Assembly: GCF_013249065.1 (NCBI RefSeq)
Contig: NZ_JABRWQ010000006.1
Span: 248,001 to 312,000 of the forward strand
DNA: 64,000 nt
Origin: Winogradskyella litoriviva
Lineage (GTDB): Bacteria > Bacteroidota > Bacteroidia > Flavobacteriales > Flavobacteriaceae
Direction of reading: 5' to 3'
The number at the start of each line of letters is the position of its first letter. Position 1 is the first letter of the stretch. The notes beneath the pieces were generated by a model, which was not told where the DNA came from, searched no databases, and worked only from the letters and a program-made list of their open reading frames with translations. A program made the translations under genes and the position numbers. This document shows positions 62,991 through 64,000 of the stretch, in pieces.

Positions 62991-64000
62991 ATGAATAACT
63001 CGATTAAATTTTTAAAATTAACTTTAGTCTTAGTGGCTTCATTTACCATTACATCATGTGTGCAAGATGATGATTACACAGTTCCTACTAGTTTAGGTGA
63101 TGAAGAAAACTTAGCATTAGAATCATTATTAACAAATGCTACAGAAGTTTCTTTTGATTACGCAAAAGCATTATATAACTCAGACCCTAATGATGATGGC
63201 GACAATAGTGATGCTATTCCTTTTGCTGTAGAAAATGCTATTTATGTAAAAGGATATGTTTCCTCTAGTGATCAAACAGGAAATTTTTATAAAGAATTAT
63301 ACATTCAAAATAGTGCTGAAAATCCTACTAGTGCTATGAAAATAGTTTTAGACCAAACTGATAATTACAACCAGTTTAACAAAGGTCGTGAAGTATATAT
63401 TAACTTAACAGGACTATTTATTGGTGAAGAACGTACAGGTAGCGGCATAATAACTTTAGGTGGTGGAACAGAATTTGACCAATATGGTGGAACTGTAACT
63501 TCATTAAATTTTAACCAAATTGCACAAAAGGTATTACGTTCTGGTATTACAGAAGAGATTGTACCTTTAGTGGTTTCATTCTCTGAAATAAATGACACTC
63601 ACGTTGGTATGTTTGTACAAATTGATGATGTAGAATTTGCTGATGATTTAAATGGCTTACGTTATTTTGACCCAATAGAAGTTTATGATACTAGTAGAAC
63701 ACTACAAGTTTGTAACGGATTTAACTATGATGAATTTATCTTAGAAACAAGTTCGTTTGCAGATTTTAAAGAATACTTATTGCCTACAGGAAATGGTTCT
63801 ATTAAAGCTGTAGTTAGTAAAACATATGATGCAAGTAGTTATATTTTAGCATTAAACTCTGTTGACGATGTTTCTATGGATGGCCCAAGATGTACTTTAG
63901 CCTCTACAATTTTTGAAGAAAGATTTGATGATGCTGTTGATGGTACAGATTTAGATACAACTGGCTGGACCAATTATGCTGAAGCTGGTGGTGAGTTATG
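62991..64000 (+). CDS. DUF5689-type lipoprotein, truncated at the window end
   Basis: The start chosen is ATG 62991 (MNNSIKFLKLTLVLVASFTI, lipobox ITSC at Cys23). An upstream in-frame ATG at 62943 would add 16 residues. The mature part starts with acidic VQDDDYTVPTSLGD, then an OB-fold-like region (AIYVKGYVSSSDQTGNFYKE, QFNKGREVYINLTGLFIGEE) that is characteristic of DUF5689. It probably sits on the cell surface as the partner of the TonB receptor upstream. About 336 codons are visible; the end is outside the window. Confidence 0.82.
   Translation, partial: MNNSIKFLKLTLVLVASFTITSCVQDDDYTVPTSLGDEENLALESLLTNATEVSFDYAKALYNSDPNDDGDNSDAIPFAVENAIYVKGYVSSSDQTGNFYKELYIQNSAENPTSAMKIVLDQTDNYNQFNKGREVYINLTGLFIGEERTGSGIITLGGGTEFDQYGGTVTSLNFNQIAQKVLRSGITEEIVPLVVSFSEINDTHVGMFVQIDDVEFADDLNGLRYFDPIEVYDTSRTLQVCNGFNYDEFILETSSFADFKEYLLPTGNGSIKAVVSKTYDASSYILALNSVDDVSMDGPRCTLASTIFEERFDDAVDGTDLDTTGWTNYAEAGGEL

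Noticed and set aside
1-64000. tRNA or rRNA genes
   Set aside because: No cloverleaf or rRNA-like segment was noticed in the gaps between genes; a covariance search could not be run here.

Overview
The window looks like chromosomal DNA of a member of the Flavobacteriaceae (Bacteroidota), probably marine. I see low-GC DNA, few purine-rich ribosome binding sites, many upstream boxes fitting the Bacteroidota -7 consensus TAnnTTTG, a type IX secretion (gliding-type) C-terminal domain, a complete Bat operon, DUF6090 proteins, a DUF1501/DUF1800 pair and a carboxypeptidase-like/TonB receptor followed by a DUF5689 lipoprotein. The genus cannot be fixed from sequence reading alone. No rRNA, tRNA, CRISPR array, prophage or complete insertion sequence was seen.

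Layout. 1-2584: a truncated lipoprotein gene with a sigma54-like promoter, gpsA, a small conserved gene and a TetR regulator. 2597-8840: an RND multidrug efflux operon (adaptor, pump, TolC) led by a GbsR/MarR-type regulator with a 9+9 bp palindrome at its own promoter. 9012-11199: pheS, a small conserved gene, cvpA. 11230-17962: an inorganic-carbon locus with two SulP anion transporters, two beta-carbonic anhydrases, a Usp-like protein and a DUF2490 outer-membrane protein, headed by a small membrane-anchored protein. 18010-27261: the Bat operon, transcribed leftward as moxR, DUF58, BatD-like, batA, batB, batC, batD, batE. 27502-31658: a lipoprotein, an aldo/keto reductase, an SDR, an HD-domain protein and an AlbA_2 protein. 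31873-39860: DUF1501/DUF1800 proteins, an HhH-type/OmpA membrane pair, an outer-membrane barrel with a lipoprotein partner, a small secreted protein and an ALDH7-type aldehyde dehydrogenase.

40177-45992 is the most unusual part: six tandem DUF6090 paralogs with near-constant membrane N-termini and divergent C-terminal parts, a TerB-like protein translationally coupled in front, a 39-residue membrane microprotein inside the array, a decayed seventh DUF6090 copy upstream, and a structured palindromic element between the two most similar copies. 46229-58341 holds a thioester-containing alpha-2-macroglobulin lipoprotein and a penicillin-binding protein 1C, a classic partnership here split by an SH3-domain protein, a small lipoprotein, a monooxygenase-like protein and a type IX secreted protein with eight 28-residue Cys/Trp repeats. 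58394-64000: a small membrane protein, a secreted endonuclease/exonuclease/phosphatase-family protein and a TonB receptor with a truncated DUF5689 lipoprotein.

Short palindromes recur between genes: four CCTGC-N4-GCAGG hairpins, several CAAGG...CCTTG and GTCCCC...GGGGAC hairpins, and two related hairpins inside the Bat operon. They behave like extragenic repeat families spread through this genome.
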